Assembly (NCBI RefSeq): GCF_030053135.1
Contig: NZ_CP125652.1
Coordinates: 3,094,501 to 3,158,500, forward strand
Length of the DNA stretch: 64,000 nt
DNA from: Rhizobium sp. BT04
Lineage (GTDB): Bacteria > Pseudomonadota > Alphaproteobacteria > Rhizobiales > Rhizobiaceae
Direction of reading: 5' to 3'
Position numbers and translations under genes: made by a program. Below, piece by piece: positions 53,454-64,000 of this stretch (position 1 is the stretch's first letter; each line of letters opens with the position of its first letter). A model generated the notes under the pieces. It made no database searches. It was not told the DNA's origin and was given only the letters and a program-made list of their open reading frames with translations.

Positions 53454-55592
53454 TTATTCGGCCGCTTCTTCCTTCTTCTTCTCGTTCGCAATTTCCTGGC
53501 CGGTGGCCTGGTCGACGACCTTCATCGACAGGCGAACCTTGCCGCGTTCGTCGAAGCCGAGCAGCTTGACCCAGACCTTGTCGCCTTCCTTGACGACGTC
53601 CTGGGTCTTGGCAACACGCTCGGAAGCAAGCTGCGAGATGTGAACGAGACCGTCGCGGGCGCCGAAGAAGTTGACGAAGGCGCCGAAGTCGGCGGTCTTG
53701 ACAACCGTGCCTTCGTAGATCTGGCCGATCTCGGGCTCGGCAACGATCGAGTGGATCCACTTGCGGGCCGCTTCGATCTCTTTGCCGGAGGAGGAGGCGA
53801 TCTTAACGGTGCCGTCGTCCTCGATGTTGATCTTCGCACCGGTCTTTTCGACGATTTCACGAATGACCTTGCCGCCGGAGCCGATGACTTCACGGATCTT
53901 GTCGACCGGGATGTTCATGACTTCGATGCGCGGAGCGAATTCGCCGAGCTGGCCGCGGCTTTCGGTGATGGCCTTCGCCATTTCGCCGAGAATGTGGGCG
54001 CGACCGCCCTGGGCCTGGCCGAGAGCGACCTTCATGATCTCTTCGGTGATGCCGGCGATCTTGATGTCCATCTGCAGCGAGGTGATGCCGTCGGCGGTAC
54101 CGGCGACCTTGAAGTCCATGTCGCCGAGGTGGTCCTCGTCGCCGAGAATGTCGGAGAGGACGGCGAAGCGATCGCCTTCCAGGATCAGACCCATGGCGAT
54201 GCCGGCAACCGGCTTTGCCAGCGGAACGCCGGCGTCCATCAGAGCGAGCGACGTGCCGCAGACGGTGGCCATCGAGGACGAGCCGTTCGACTCGGTGATC
54301 TCCGAGACGACGCGCAGCGTGTAGGGGAACTGCTCAGGCGTCGGCAGCATCGGACGGATCGCCCGCCATGCGAGCTTGCCGTGGCCGATTTCGCGGCGGC
54401 CCGGGGAGCCCATGCGGCCGGTTTCGCCAACCGAGTAGGGAGGGAAGTTGTAATGGAGCAGGAAGCGCTCCTTGTACATGCCCGTCAGGCTGTCGACATA
54501 CTGCTCGTCTTCGCCGGTGCCAAGCGTGGCAACCACGATCGCCTGCGTTTCACCGCGGGTAAACAGCGCCGAACCGTGCGTGCGCGGCAGAAGGCCGACT
54601 TCCGAAACGATCGGACGAACGGTTTCGAGGTCGCGGCCGTCGATGCGGCTCTTGGTGTCGAGGATGTTCCAGCGGACGATCTTCGCCTGCAGGTGCTTGA
54701 AGATCGCGCCGACTTCTTCGGCCGTGTACTTGGCCTCGCCTTCCTCGGGCAGGAAATGCGCCTTCACCTTCGCCTTGACAGCGTCGACGGCGGCGTAGCG
54801 GTCGGCCTTCTGGGTGATCTTGTAGGCTTGCCGAAGCTCACCTTCGGCAAGGCCGAGCATCTCGTTTTCGAGAGCCGAGTAGTCTTCCGGCTGGAAGTCG
54901 CGCGGCTCCTTGGCTGCCACTTCGGCGAGCTTGATGATCGCGTCGAGAACCGGCTGGAAGCCCTTGTGGCCGAACATGACGGCGCCGAGCATGACCTCTT
55001 CGTTGAGTTCCTTGGCTTCGGATTCAACCATCAACACGGCATCGTAGGTGCCGGCGACGACGAGGTCGAGGCTCGATTCGTCCATCTCGTCGAGATGCGG
55101 GTTGAGAACGTATTCGCCGTTGATGTAGCCGACGCGCGCACCGCCGACCGGGCCCATGAAGGGAACGCCGGAGAGCGTCAGTGCCGCCGAAGTGGCAACC
55201 ATCGACAGGATATCCGGGTTGTTTTCAAGGTCGTGCTGGATGACGGTAACGACGACCTGCGTGTCGTTCTTGTAGCCTTCCGGGAAGAGCGGGCGGATCG
55301 GGCGGTCGATCAGGCGGGAAACGAGGGTCTCGTTCTCGCTCGGACGTCCCTCGCGCTTGAAATAGCCACCGGGGATCTTGCCGGCTGCGTAGGTCTTTTC
55401 CTGGTAGTTGACGGTGAGCGGGAAGAAGTCCTGGCCGGGCTTCGGCGCCTTGGCCGAGACGACGGTGGCGAGAACGACGGTTTCGCCGTAGGTGGCGAGA
55501 ACGGCGCCGTCGGCCTGACGGGCGATCTTGCCGGTTTCGAGCTTCAGCGGGCGGCCGGCCCACTCGATTTCGACTGTGTGTGTATCAAACAT
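53454..55592 (-). CDS. pnp: Polyribonucleotide nucleotidyltransferase
   Basis: The protein has 712 residues from ATG 55592 with AAGGA seven bases upstream. It has two RNase PH domains, then KH ([16 protein letters not shown]) and S1 ([16 protein letters not shown]) domains at the C-terminus. It phosphorolyses RNA 3' ends and takes part in the degradosome. It lies downstream of rpsO with a 352-bp leader that contains a hairpin, which is a normal place for autoregulation. Confidence 0.97.
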   Translation of the reverse strand: MFDTHTVEIEWAGRPLKLETGKIARQADGAVLATYGETVVLATVVSAKAPKPGQDFFPLTVNYQEKTYAAGKIPGGYFKREGRPSENETLVSRLIDRPIRPLFPEGYKNDTQVVVTVIQHDLENNPDILSMVATSAALTLSGVPFMGPVGGARVGYINGEYVLNPHLDEMDESSLDLVVAGTYDAVLMVESEAKELNEEVMLGAVMFGHKGFQPVLDAIIKLAEVAAKEPRDFQPEDYSALENEMLGLAEGELRQAYKITQKADRYAAVDAVKAKVKAHFLPEEGEAKYTAEEVGAIFKHLQAKIVRWNILDTKSRIDGRDLETVRPIVSEVGLLPRTHGSALFTRGETQAIVVATLGTGEDEQYVDSLTGMYKERFLLHYNFPPYSVGETGRMGSPGRREIGHGKLAWRAIRPMLPTPEQFPYTLRVVSEITESNGSSSMATVCGTSLALMDAGVPLAKPVAGIAMGLILEGDRFAVLSDILGDEDHLGDMDFKVAGTADGITSLQMDIKIAGITEEIMKVALGQAQGGRAHILGEMAKAITESRGQLGEFAPRIEVMNIPVDKIREVIGSGGKVIREIVEKTGAKINIEDDGTVKIASSSGKEIEAARKWIHSIVAEPEIGQIYEGTVVKTADFGAFVNFFGARDGLVHISQLASERVAKTQDVVKEGDKVWVKLLGFDERGKVRLSMKVVDQATGQEIANEKKKEEAAE

Positions 55593-55944
55593 GATTTGTC
55601 CTTCAATGCGGGAGCACGCGCCATCGCCGATATCAAGGCGCAGCGCACAGTCGACCGCAATCAATGTGACGTATCACGGGCAAGACAACGGGAGGCTTTT
55701 ATCGCAGTTTTCCCTGGGGAACCTCGTTCCCGAGAAACTGGGCCAAGCCTTGAGAAGCCTTGGCCGAAAGCATCCGGCAATCCTGCCCCATGACAGGTCA
55801 ACGGTTGGTTTGGCAGAACCGGCCCATCCGGGTCCACCGATCTTTCCACCGCTTGGAAAATAGAGCGCGGCTGGAACATTTCATCGGGAACCGTGTCCCG
55901 AAACAGGATCCGGCGGGCGCTTGGAAAGCGCCCGCCGGACAATC
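55593..55944 (-). promoter_or_regulatory. pnp leader and promoter region
   Basis: These 352 bp between rpsO and pnp have no credible gene. GGGAAC/GTTCCC (55717-55722 with 55726-55731) forms a short hairpin in the leader. In enterobacteria pnp is autoregulated through RNase III cleavage of such a leader stem; the same is plausible here but not shown. Confidence 0.45.
55911..55937 (-). terminator. Terminator after rpsO
   Basis: CGGCGGGCGC (55911-55920) pairs with GCGCCCGCCG (55928-55937) with a 7-base loop, directly downstream of the rpsO stop on the minus strand. Confidence 0.78.
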
Positions 55945-56214
55945 TTAGCGGCGGATACCCAGGCTGGTGATCAGCTTGGAATAGCGGCCTTCATCCTTCT
56001 TCTTGAGATAGTCAAGAAGCGAGCGGCGGCTCGAAACCATCGTCAGCAGGCCACGGCGGGAATGGTTATCCTTCTTGTGGTCCTTGAAGTGTTCGGTCAG
56101 GTTGTTGATGCGTTCGGTCAGGATCGCAACCTGGACTTCCGGAGAACCGGTATCGCCTTCAACGGTCGCATATTCCTTGATCAGCGCAGCCTTGCGCTCA
56201 GCAGTGATCGACAT
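55945..56214 (-). CDS. rpsO: 30S ribosomal protein S15
   Basis: The protein has 89 residues from ATG 56214 with AAAGGA eight bases upstream. It has the canonical S15 sequence ([52 protein letters not shown]). It binds 16S rRNA early in 30S assembly. It is separated from truB by an inserted alpha/beta-hydrolase gene. Confidence 0.98.
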   Translation of the reverse strand: MSITAERKAALIKEYATVEGDTGSPEVQVAILTERINNLTEHFKDHKKDNHSRRGLLTMVSSRRSLLDYLKKKDEGRYSKLITSLGIRR

Positions 56215-56365
56215 CGGGTGATCCTTTCTAAGAGAGGAGATAAAGGTCGCCAAAAGCCGGGATGCCGTCCAGCTTTGGCCGTGAATGCAAACGGGCGTAC
56301 CCGATGCTGGCGCTGCCTATAAACCAAATATGGATCGATGGAAAGAGGGGGTCTTCTCGGCGGCT

Positions 56366-57217
56366 TCAACGGCCCGCCATGGCGCCCCGGATCATCCCAT
56401 CATAAGCTGCCGGATCCTGCAGCATGGCGAAATGGCTCACATCCTTCAGGATGACGAGTTTGGCGCCCGGAATCTGCTTTGCCATCATTTCCGTATGGTC
56501 GAGCTTTACGGCTTCATCATGATCGCCGATGGCAAGCGTGACCGGCACCGAGATCTTGGCTAGATCGGCGGCCGTCCAGGCCGGCTGGGTCGCCCACATG
56601 TCGGAGATCTGCTTGACGAAGGCGTCGTATTCGTTCGGCGTCGGCGAAAGCTTCCGGTATTGCTCGCCGGCGACGTTGATGTAGTCGTTGAAGGTCTTGT
56701 TGTCCATGACGTCGGCCTTGACGCCGTCCGTTGTGACATTGGCTGCCTGGGCAATGACGCGGGTCAATTTTTCCGGGTGTTTCATCGCCATGTCGATGCC
56801 GATAATGCCGCCGTCCGACCATCCGACAAGCGTCACCTTGTCGATCTTCAGAAAGTCGAGAAGTGCCACATAATCCGATGTCATCAGGTCGTAGCCGAAG
56901 GGCTGCTGGCTGCGCGTCGAACGCCCGTGGCCGCGGCTATCGGCAACGATGACCAGGTGGTCCTTGGCAAAATCGGCGACCTGATGACCCCAGACCTCGG
57001 CATTTCCGAGTCCGCCGTGAATGAAGAGGATCGGCTCGCCTTCACCATATTCGGCGTAATACATCTTGATGTCGTTGACATCGGCCATGCCGCTGGTCTT
57101 GGCCGCCGGCATCGAAGGAAAGGCCGGAAGCTCGGCCCAGCGCTCGGCCGATTGAGCGCCTGTAAAAGTCAGGAACATCGAAAAGAACGTCAGTGTTGCG
57201 ATCGCGGTTACGCGCAT
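56366..57217 (-). CDS. Secreted alpha/beta hydrolase
   Basis: The protein has 283 residues with a Sec signal peptide (about 1-23, ending AQSA). It is an alpha/beta-hydrolase with oxyanion FIHGGLGNAEVW, nucleophile Ser in VGWSDGG, Asp in IGDHDEAV and His in VSHFAMLQ. Periplasmic or extracellular location is predicted. Chromosomally it interrupts the usual truB-rpsO neighbourhood, so it may be co-transcribed with rpsO. The substrate is an ester, lactone or similar small molecule and cannot be named. Confidence 0.87.
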   Translation of the reverse strand: MRVTAIATLTFFSMFLTFTGAQSAERWAELPAFPSMPAAKTSGMADVNDIKMYYAEYGEGEPILFIHGGLGNAEVWGHQVADFAKDHLVIVADSRGHGRSTRSQQPFGYDLMTSDYVALLDFLKIDKVTLVGWSDGGIIGIDMAMKHPEKLTRVIAQAANVTTDGVKADVMDNKTFNDYINVAGEQYRKLSPTPNEYDAFVKQISDMWATQPAWTAADLAKISVPVTLAIGDHDEAVKLDHTEMMAKQIPGAKLVILKDVSHFAMLQDPAAYDGMIRGAMAGR

Positions 57218-57248
57218 ATTCTCTCCCCTGTCGGGCCGCCATGGCTCC

Positions 57249-57270
57249 TCGGGCCGCTATTGCGGCCCGA
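57249..57270. terminator. Hairpin between truB and the hydrolase gene
   Basis: TCGGGCCGC/GCGGCCCGA (57249-57257 with 57262-57270) forms a perfect 9-bp stem, 51 bases after the truB stop. No T run follows on the minus strand. Confidence 0.5.
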
Positions 57271-57320
57271 TAGGGAAGATATCGCATCGCTGCCGGCTGA
57301 CAATCGCTATCGTTGCGGAC

Positions 57321-58253
57321 TCAGCCGAAAACCCGCTTTGGGCGAAACTCGCCCTGACCGATCTCGCCGATCGCGATCAGCCTGCCGCGGGCGGTCGCAT
57401 AGGCTTCGCTTTCGGCAACCGGCGCATCGCGGCCACGCACCAGGATTGGGTTGCCCATCTTCAGCCGGTGCGCCTGATCGTCGTTGATGACGAGATGGGG
57501 CAGGGCCGACAGCGCCTCGCAAGTGTCGATCAGCAGCGTGTCGAGGGCCGCCAGCCGCTCGTCCATATCTTCGATCGCCCCCAGCGCCACGAGGTTTGCG
57601 AGCGGCACCATGGCCTCTTCCGAAAAGGGCGCGACGAAGGTGCGCCGCAGCCCGGATACATGGCCGTAGCAGCCGAGCTCTCGGCCGAAATCGCGCGCCA
57701 GCGCCCTGACATAGGTGCCCTTGCCGCATTCCACTTCGAAATGCGCGGTATCGGCATCCGGGCAGGCGAGCAATGTCAGCCGGAAGATCTCGACCTCGCG
57801 CGAGGGGATTTCGACGACTTCGCCTTCGCGCGCCAGATCATAGGCGCGTTCACCCGATATCTTGATGGCCGAAAACTGCGGCGGCACCTGGCTGATGGTG
57901 CCGATATATCCAGGCAGGATATCGCGGATCTGCTGTTCGCTGGGACGCTTGTCCGAGCTCTCGGTCACTTCGCCCTCGAGATCGTCGGTGGCGCGCTCTT
58001 CGCCCCAGCTCACCGTAAATTCATAGATCTTGCGGCCGTCCATCACATAGGGAACGGTCTTCGTCGCATCGCCGAGCGCGATCGGCAGCATGCCGGAGGC
58101 AAGCGGATCGAGCGTGCCGGCATGACCGGCCTTCTGCGCCTTGTAGAGCCACTTGATCTTGGAAACGGCTTCCGTCGAGCCGAAATCCACCGGCTTGTCG
58201 AGGATCAGCCAGCCGGAAATCGGTCGGCCCTTGGGTTTGCGTGGTTTGGACAT
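57321..58253 (-). CDS. truB: tRNA pseudouridine-55 synthase
   Basis: The protein has 310 residues. ATG 58253 has AGAAGAG five bases upstream; the ATG at 58280 would overlap the end of rbfA. The catalytic Asp is in [12 protein letters not shown] (D49), with the conserved [12 protein letters not shown] later. It makes pseudouridine 55 in tRNA. It follows rbfA with 13 bases between. Confidence 0.95.
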   Translation of the reverse strand: MSKPRKPKGRPISGWLILDKPVDFGSTEAVSKIKWLYKAQKAGHAGTLDPLASGMLPIALGDATKTVPYVMDGRKIYEFTVSWGEERATDDLEGEVTESSDKRPSEQQIRDILPGYIGTISQVPPQFSAIKISGERAYDLAREGEVVEIPSREVEIFRLTLLACPDADTAHFEVECGKGTYVRALARDFGRELGCYGHVSGLRRTFVAPFSEEAMVPLANLVALGAIEDMDERLAALDTLLIDTCEALSALPHLVINDDQAHRLKMGNPILVRGRDAPVAESEAYATARGRLIAIGEIGQGEFRPKRVFG

Positions 58254-58266
58254 CAGTCTCTTCTGT

Positions 58267-58671
58267 TTATTGTTCGTCATTATCGCCGTCGAGGTCGCGG
58301 CTTACCTCAGGCGAACGCAGCAGTTCGTCGATCTTCTTGTAGTTGTCGAAGCTGGTATCGTCGCGGAAGCGCACCTCCGGCATGTATTTCATCTGTCGAA
58401 GCTGCTGCCCGAGCCGGCCGCGGATAAACCGCGCATGACGGTTCAACGCCTCGATGACCACGCTGTGGTCGGAAACGCCGAGCGGCGTCACATAGGCGGT
58501 GGCGATCTTGAGGTCGGGCGACATGCGCACTTCCGAGATCGAGATCACGGTCGCTTCGATGACGTCGTCGCGCACTTCGCCGCGCTGCAGCACCTGGGTG
58601 ATAGCGGCGCGAACCTGTTCGCCAACGCGCAGCATGCGCTGCGAAGGCGCGGAAGAAGTTGCTCTGGTCAT
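58267..58671 (-). CDS. rbfA: Ribosome-binding factor A
   Basis: The protein has 134 residues. It has a KH-like fold with [19 protein letters not shown] at the start and the signature [19 protein letters not shown] near the end. It acts in maturation of the 16S rRNA 5' end and cold adaptation. It lies between infB and truB as usual. The 151-bp spacer before it contains nothing convincing. Confidence 0.95.
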   Translation of the reverse strand: MTRATSSAPSQRMLRVGEQVRAAITQVLQRGEVRDDVIEATVISISEVRMSPDLKIATAYVTPLGVSDHSVVIEALNRHARFIRGRLGQQLRQMKYMPEVRFRDDTSFDNYKKIDELLRSPEVSRDLDGDNDEQ

Positions 58672-58822
58672 TGTTATCTCTATTTGCCGATGCGGCTGGG
58701 AATCGAACCCGTCAAAGGAGAGCGTCCATGACTCTTTTGGTCGAAAAGGTCAAGTCGGCAGGTACCCGAAAGCCATCCGCCGGCTGGCGAATGGCTTTCG
58801 CGCTGATGTCGTGCGCAGCGGT

Positions 58823-61582
58823 TTAGAGCGTGCGCGTGATATGCTCGACGCGGAAGCACTCGATGACGTCGCCGGCGCGCATGTCTTCGTAGTTCTCGAA
58901 GGCCATGCCGCATTCCTGGCCCATCGGCACTTCGGACACTTCGTCCTTGAAACGCTTGAGGGTCTTGAGCTTGCCTTCGTGAACGACGACATCGTTGCGG
59001 ATGAGGCGGACGCCCGCACCGCGTTCGACCTTGCCTTCGACGACACGGCAACCTGCGACCTTGCCGACCTTGGTGATGTTGAACACCTCGAGGATCTCGG
59101 CATTGCCGATGAAGGTTTCGCGCCGTTCCGGAGACAGGAGGCCCGACATCGCTGCCTTCACGTCATCCACGAGGTCGTAGATGATGTTGTAGTAGCGGAT
59201 TTCGAGACCTTCGCGCTCGGCGAACTGGCGTGCCTGCGTATTCGCACGAACGTTGAAGCCGATGATGGCGGCGTTCGAAGCTTCGGCGAGCGAGATATCC
59301 GACTCGGTGATGCCGCCGGCGCCCGAATGGACGATGCGGGCGCGGACCTCGTCGGTGCCGAGCTTTTCCAGTGCGCCGGCAATCGCTTCGATCGAGCCCT
59401 GCACGTCACCCTTAATGACCAGCGGGAACTCCTTGATGCCGGCGCTCTGGCGCTGCATCATCATCTGTTCCAGCGATCCACGCTGGCCCGACTGGCGGGC
59501 AGCCGCCTTGTCGCGGGCAAGACGCTGACGATATTCCGAGATTTCGCGGGCGCGGCTTTCGCTTTCGACGACGGCGAACTTGTCGCCTGCCTGCGGCGTG
59601 CCGGACAAACCGAGAACCTCGACCGGGGTTGCCGGACCTGCTTCCTTCACATGGTCGCCCTTGTCGGTGACGAGGGCGCGCACGCGGCCCCAGACGTCGC
59701 CGGCAACGATGATCTGGCCCGGACGCAGCGTGCCCTTCTGGACAAGCACGGTCGCGACCGAACCACGGCCACGATCGAGCTGGGCTTCGATGACAGTACC
59801 TTCCGCCGTCCGGTTCGGATTGGCCTTGAGATCGAGAATTTCGGCCTGCAGCAGGATCGCCTCGAGCAGCTTGTCGAGGTTCTTGCCTGTTTTGGCCGAA
59901 ACTTCGACGTCGAGCACTTCACCGCCCATGGATTCCACGAAGACTTCGTGCTGCAGCAGCTGGTTGCGGACCTTCTGCGGATCGGCCTCGTGCTTGTCGA
60001 CCTTGTTGATCGCAACGATGATCGGAACACCTGCCGCCTTGGCATGGTTGATCGATTCGATCGTCTGCGGCATCACGCTGTCGTCAGCCGCGACGACCAG
60101 GATCGCGATGTCGGTCGCCTGCGCACCGCGGGCACGCATTGCCGTGAAGGCGGCGTGGCCGGGTGTATCGATGAAGGTGATCTTCTGACCGTTCTGCTCC
60201 ACCTGATAGGCGCCGATATGCTGCGTGATACCACCGGCTTCGCCGGAGACCACGTTGGCATGGCGGATGGCGTCGAGCAGCGAGGTCTTGCCGTGGTCGA
60301 CATGGCCCATGATGGTGACAACCGGCGGGCGCGAAACCAGTTCGCCATCCTCGTCGGACACGTTGAAGATGCCGAGTTCGACGTCGGATTCCGACACGCG
60401 CCTGACCGTATGGCCGAATTCGCCGGCGATGAGTTCGGCAAGGTCGGCGTCGATGACGTCGCCCGGCTTCATCATCTGCCCTTCCTTCATCAGGTACTTG
60501 ATGACGTCGACGGCGCGTTCGGACATGCGCTGCGACAGTTCCTGAATGGTGATGGTCTCAGGCAGAACGACCTCGCGGGAGATCTTCTCGCGGGTTTCCT
60601 GCATCTGGCCGCGGCGGAACTTCTCCTGCCGGCGACGCATCGCCGAGAGCGAACGTCCGCGAGCATTGTCCTCGCCGTCTACGTTGGCAGTGGAGATCGT
60701 CAGCTTGCCGCGACGGCGTTCTTCATCCGTCTTCGGACGTGTCGTGACCGGCTTTGCCGGTTCCGGGCGAACGACGCGGCCACGGACAGGACCGCCGCGC
60801 GCTGCGCCGCCACGATCGTCGTCTTCCTTTTCGTCGCGACGGCCGCGAACGGCGCCGGGCACCGCAGCGCCCGCTGCCGGACGGGCGGCAGCAGGTGCTC
60901 CAGCCGCATCGGGCCGGCGTGCAGCAGGTGCCGACGAAGCGGGTTGCTGCGGCCGCGGGGCGTCGGAGCGTGCTTCGGCCGGAGCCGGTGCTTCGGCTGC
61001 CGGTTCAGCAACAGCGACGGGTGCCTCAGCCTGCCGGATAGCCTCTTCAGCGGCCCTGCGGGCTGCTTCTTCGGCTTCGGCTGCCTTGCGGACAACCTCT
61101 TCGGCGGCGCGGCGCTTTTCTTCCTCGGCGCGGCGGATCGCATCCTGGGCGTCACGCGCCTGGGCGTCGGCAAGCGCGCGGCGGCGGGCGTCCATCTCTT
61201 CCGGCGACAGATGGTTCAGCACCACCGGGCGTGGACGATCATTTTGGCGCGGCGCCTGGTGGGACTGCTGCGGACGCTGGTTGGTCTGGCCGTTGTTGCC
61301 CTGTTGAACCCGCGGTGCCGGCGTCGGCTGCGGTGGGCGTGCCTGCACAGGTGCGGGCGTCGGTTCGGCGGCGCGGACCGGGGCCACCGGAGCGGCGGGT
61401 GTGATCGGCTTTTCGTCTTCCGGGCGCATCGGGCGCCGCTTGCGGGTCTCGACGACGACCGCCTTGGTGCGACCTCGACCCATATCCTGGCGAACGGTGC
61501 CCTGGCTCATCCCCGATGGTTTCAGGGTAAGCGTCTTTTTGCCCGTCACGCTGATTGTCTTGTCGTCGTTACTATCGGTCAT
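58823..61582 (-). CDS. infB: Translation initiation factor IF-2
   Basis: The protein has 919 residues. The long N-terminal region is Ala/Arg/Pro-rich and partly helical (130-185 [14 protein letters not shown], then [10 protein letters not shown]). The G domain carries the P-loop GHVDHGKT (426-433), DTPGHAAF and NKVDK, and the C-terminal domains bind initiator tRNA. It delivers fMet-tRNA to the 30S subunit. The Pro/Ala-rich part is longer than in E. coli, as is common in rhizobia. Confidence 0.97.
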   Translation of the reverse strand: MTDSNDDKTISVTGKKTLTLKPSGMSQGTVRQDMGRGRTKAVVVETRKRRPMRPEDEKPITPAAPVAPVRAAEPTPAPVQARPPQPTPAPRVQQGNNGQTNQRPQQSHQAPRQNDRPRPVVLNHLSPEEMDARRRALADAQARDAQDAIRRAEEEKRRAAEEVVRKAAEAEEAARRAAEEAIRQAEAPVAVAEPAAEAPAPAEARSDAPRPQQPASSAPAARRPDAAGAPAAARPAAGAAVPGAVRGRRDEKEDDDRGGAARGGPVRGRVVRPEPAKPVTTRPKTDEERRRGKLTISTANVDGEDNARGRSLSAMRRRQEKFRRGQMQETREKISREVVLPETITIQELSQRMSERAVDVIKYLMKEGQMMKPGDVIDADLAELIAGEFGHTVRRVSESDVELGIFNVSDEDGELVSRPPVVTIMGHVDHGKTSLLDAIRHANVVSGEAGGITQHIGAYQVEQNGQKITFIDTPGHAAFTAMRARGAQATDIAILVVAADDSVMPQTIESINHAKAAGVPIIVAINKVDKHEADPQKVRNQLLQHEVFVESMGGEVLDVEVSAKTGKNLDKLLEAILLQAEILDLKANPNRTAEGTVIEAQLDRGRGSVATVLVQKGTLRPGQIIVAGDVWGRVRALVTDKGDHVKEAGPATPVEVLGLSGTPQAGDKFAVVESESRAREISEYRQRLARDKAAARQSGQRGSLEQMMMQRQSAGIKEFPLVIKGDVQGSIEAIAGALEKLGTDEVRARIVHSGAGGITESDISLAEASNAAIIGFNVRANTQARQFAEREGLEIRYYNIIYDLVDDVKAAMSGLLSPERRETFIGNAEILEVFNITKVGKVAGCRVVEGKVERGAGVRLIRNDVVVHEGKLKTLKRFKDEVSEVPMGQECGMAFENYEDMRAGDVIECFRVEHITRTL

Positions 61583-61684
61583 TCGTTCCCGTTCCTTCGG
61601 ACAGGGAGCGATGACTAGATCAGACCCTGTCGTTCAAATACTGTCGATCAATGAGAATAGGACCGGCCGATGCCGGTGACCGCC

Positions 61685-62380
61685 TCATTGTTTTTGCCGG
61701 CCAGCGCCGCCCGCTGCCCGGGACTGACCGCCAATACGGTACTGTTCGAGCATCTTTGCGCGCTTCACTACACCCTCACCCGCCTGCCCTGCAAGCACTG
61801 CAGCATGGATAAAAGCATTCTGGCCCATCAGGCCTTCCATTTCGCTCTCCGAGAAGAGACGGAAGGAAGGTATCTCCTCCTCGGTCTCCATTCCGAGGTG
61901 CCAGGCCTTGCGGGCCTGGTCGATTTTCCGGACGCCGTCGTCCGCTGCATCGGTCGCGTGGAACACCGCAAGGGCTGCTCCGCTTCTGACCGCGGCATCC
62001 ACTTTCGCGGACCCGCTGACGAACTGGCCGGCTTTGCGCGCCATGTTCATCATCTGCATCAACTGCGCTGCAAGCAGCCGGTCGACGCTCGCACCGAGAT
62101 CGTCCGCCGCCTTCACATCCATTTTCAGCGCGCGGGCGAAGAGTTTCTTCGCCACTGCCCTGTCGACCAGCGACCGGTCGATCTTCACCCAGCATCCGCG
62201 TCCCGGAAGCTCTCGCTTCAGGTCGGCGACAACCGTTCCATCGGGAGCGGCAACGAAGCGGATCAGCTCTTCCGGCGATCCGCTTTCGCGCGTCACGATG
62301 CACATGCGTCCGTTCACGTCATAACCTGCAAGATCGTCGTCCTCATCAGGAAGAGCGTCCGGCTCATGCGCGGTCATCAT
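61685..62380 (-). CDS. YlxR/L7Ae-type RNA-binding protein (DUF448)
   Basis: The protein has 231 residues. Its ATG overlaps the nusA stop (ATGA), so it is translationally coupled. The DUF448 part carries MCIVTRESGSPEELIRFV and LPGRGCWVKID; the second part (from about 105) resembles an L7Ae/S12-type fold (MMNMARKAGQFVSGSAKV). The C-terminus is basic and Gly-rich. It is part of the nusA-infB operon; relatives such as YlxR and RnpM act in RNase P or transcription regulation. Confidence 0.9.
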   Translation of the reverse strand: MMTAHEPDALPDEDDDLAGYDVNGRMCIVTRESGSPEELIRFVAAPDGTVVADLKRELPGRGCWVKIDRSLVDRAVAKKLFARALKMDVKAADDLGASVDRLLAAQLMQMMNMARKAGQFVSGSAKVDAAVRSGAALAVFHATDAADDGVRKIDQARKAWHLGMETEEEIPSFRLFSESEMEGLMGQNAFIHAAVLAGQAGEGVVKRAKMLEQYRIGGQSRAAGGAGRQKQ

Positions 62381-63984
62381 GCTTCTTGTTCGGCTTCAGC
62401 TTCGGTGACCTCTTCCTCGGTCCCCTTCGCCAGGTCCTCTTGCGTGATCCAGCCGGCCGAAAGGCGGGCCTGGACGATCATCTGCTCGGCCTCGACGCGC
62501 GAAACGTCGAACTTCGAGAACAGGCCTTCGAACTTCTTCGTTTCGCCGTTCTTGCGTTCCGTCCAGCCGACGAGATCGTCGGCGGCGCAACCGGCAAAAT
62601 CCTCGATCGTCTTGATGCCGTCTTCGCCGAGCGCCACCATCATCTGGGCGGTGATGCCGTCGATTTCGCGCAGCTCGTCCTGAACGCCGAGCGCCTTGCG
62701 CTTTTCGTCCATCTCGGCTTCGAGACGCTCGAGGAATTCGCGGGCACGCTGCTGGATTTCCTGCGCCGTCTCTTCGTCGAAACCGTCGATCGAGGAGATT
62801 TCGTCGAGATCAACATAGGCCAGTTCCTCGACCGCGGCGAAACCTTCGGACGCCAGAACCTGGCCGACCATTTCGTCGACGTCGAGCGAATCCATGAATA
62901 GATTGGTACGCTCGTTGAATTCCTTCTGACGGCGCTCCGATTCCTCGGCCTCCGTCATGATGTCGATATCCCAGCCGGTCAGCTGCGATGCCAAGCGGAC
63001 GTTCTGGCCGCGGCGGCCGATCGCAAGCGACAGCTGCTCGTCGGGAACGACCACTTCGATGCGCTCGGCATCCTCGTCGAGAACAACCTTGGCGACTTCG
63101 GCCGGCTGCAGGGCGTTGACGACGAAGGTCGCCGGATCCTGGCTCCACGGAATGATATCGATCTTCTCGCCCTGGAGTTCGCCGACGACGGCCTGGACGC
63201 GCGAGCCGCGCATACCGACGCAGGCGCCGACCGGATCGATCGAACTGTCGTTCGAGATCACGGCGATCTTGGCGCGCGAGCCCGGGTCGCGGGCGACCGA
63301 CTTCACCTGGATGATGCCGTCGTAGATTTCAGGCACTTCCATGGTGAACAGCTTCACCATGAACTGCGGATGCGTGCGCGACAGGAAGATCTGTGGGCCG
63401 CGCTGCTCGCGACGGACGTCATAGACATAGGCACGGACACGATCGCCATAGCGGACGTTTTCGCGCGGGATCATTTCGTCGCGGCGGATGATGCCTTCGC
63501 CACGGCCGAGATCGACGATGACGTTGCCGTATTCGACGCGCTTGACGGTACCGTTGACGATTTCGCCGGTGCGATCCTTGAATTCGTCGAACTGGCGGTC
63601 ACGCTCGGCTTCACGCACCTTCTGCACGATCACCTGCTTGGCGGACTGTGCGGCGATGCGGCCGAAATCCATCGGCGGCAGCGGATCGGCGATGAAATCG
63701 CCGAGTGCGGCATCCGGGTTGCGGTCGCGGGCGAGTTCCAGCGGGATCTGCGTCGAATAATCCTCGGCCTTCTCGACGACTTCGAGCAGGCGCTGCAGAC
63801 GGATTTCGCCGGTCTTCGGATTGATATCGGCCCGGATATTGGACTCGGTGCCATAACGGGAGCGTGCCGCCTTCTGGATAGCGTCGGCCATTGCGGCCAG
63901 CACGATCTCGCGGTCGATGACCTTTTCGCGCGCCACTGCATCTGCGATCTGCAGAAGTTCGAGCCGGTTCGCACTGACTGCCAT
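62377..63984 (-). CDS. nusA: Transcription termination/antitermination factor NusA
   Basis: The protein has 535 residues, complete, with GGAGAAACAAG before ATG 63984. It has an N-terminal RNA polymerase-binding domain, an S1 domain ([21 protein letters not shown]), KH domains ([20 protein letters not shown], then [20 protein letters not shown]) and C-terminal acidic repeats (from about 350). It modulates pausing and termination. It heads the gene block shown here; rimP normally precedes it and would lie outside the window. Confidence 0.97.
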   Translation of the reverse strand: MAVSANRLELLQIADAVAREKVIDREIVLAAMADAIQKAARSRYGTESNIRADINPKTGEIRLQRLLEVVEKAEDYSTQIPLELARDRNPDAALGDFIADPLPPMDFGRIAAQSAKQVIVQKVREAERDRQFDEFKDRTGEIVNGTVKRVEYGNVIVDLGRGEGIIRRDEMIPRENVRYGDRVRAYVYDVRREQRGPQIFLSRTHPQFMVKLFTMEVPEIYDGIIQVKSVARDPGSRAKIAVISNDSSIDPVGACVGMRGSRVQAVVGELQGEKIDIIPWSQDPATFVVNALQPAEVAKVVLDEDAERIEVVVPDEQLSLAIGRRGQNVRLASQLTGWDIDIMTEAEESERRQKEFNERTNLFMDSLDVDEMVGQVLASEGFAAVEELAYVDLDEISSIDGFDEETAQEIQQRAREFLERLEAEMDEKRKALGVQDELREIDGITAQMMVALGEDGIKTIEDFAGCAADDLVGWTERKNGETKKFEGLFSKFDVSRVEAEQMIVQARLSAGWITQEDLAKGTEEEVTEAEAEQEA

Positions 63985-64000
63985 TGTCTTGTTTCTCCGT

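Noticed and set aside
58698..58710. T-arm-like sequence GGGAATCGAACCC in the infB-rbfA spacer
   Set aside because: On the minus strand it looks like a tRNA T loop, but no acceptor, D or anticodon stems surround it and the stem has only three pairs.
58499..61618. Plus-strand open frame of more than 1000 codons
   Set aside because: It is antisense to infB and rbfA. The protein has no domain and the usual antisense composition.

Overview
The window is chromosomal DNA of an alphaproteobacterium of the Rhizobium etli / R. leguminosarum type. The signs are high GC, AT-rich intergenic promoters, rhizobial palindromic repeats, an Irr-type Fur protein beside fabA-fabB-fabI, and the blocks nusA-ylxR-infB-rbfA-truB ... 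rpsO-pnp and cmk-rpsA. The placement comes from gene content and order, not from a database match.

Region 1 (1-5.9 kb, mostly minus strand): a type I secretion locus. An exporter permease/ATPase with an unusual 200-residue N-terminal extension runs off the left edge. Beside it are two acidic, repeat-containing proteins that are probably its substrates, and then a LuxR-family regulator on the plus strand.

Region 2 (6.0-12.2 kb): a short conserved exported-protein gene, then a plus-strand polysaccharide operon: UDP-xylose synthase, a GalE/Uxe-type 4-epimerase, a cellulose-synthase-like GT2, a small DUF995-like secreted protein and a GH26-like secreted glycosidase. From memory, the order resembles the arabinose-containing polysaccharide locus of Sinorhizobium meliloti.

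Region 3 (12.2-34.8 kb): a large carbohydrate-catabolic island. It holds two paralogous Tat-exported ABC binding proteins, one permease pair with its ATPase, three Gfo/Idh/MocA oxidoreductases, a xylose-isomerase-like epimerase, a DUF993 protein, a DUF2264 protein, a D-2-hydroxyacid dehydrogenase, a LacI and a TetR regulator, an APH-like kinase paired with a GcvT-fused flavin dehydrogenase, and the hexuronate genes uxuB-uxaC. A 16-bp TetR-type operator sits the same 24 nt downstream of a TTGACA box in front of two of the operons, and a degenerate copy precedes uxaC. The LacI gene and the first binding protein share a divergent promoter with its own inverted repeat.

Region 4 (34.9-41.6 kb): slyX, gabT-gabD with a divergent MerR-XRE-cupin fusion regulator, a palindromic repeat cluster, RNase D, and an unrecognised 516-residue acidic protein.

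Region 5 (41.6-49.4 kb): rpsA, cmk (aroA is not at its usual place beside it), a TIGR02300 protein, tRNA-Ala(GGC) abutting an inverted-repeat element and a GIY-YIG gene, a frameshifted DUF2798 gene, a DUF1275 membrane protein, a YdcF-like protein, a small exported protein, a TRIC-family membrane protein, and irr.

Region 6 (49.6-64 kb): fabA-fabB-fabI, an RsmC-like methyltransferase, pnp, rpsO, a secreted alpha/beta hydrolase between rpsO and truB, then truB, rbfA, infB, the ylxR homologue and nusA, all on the minus strand after fabI.
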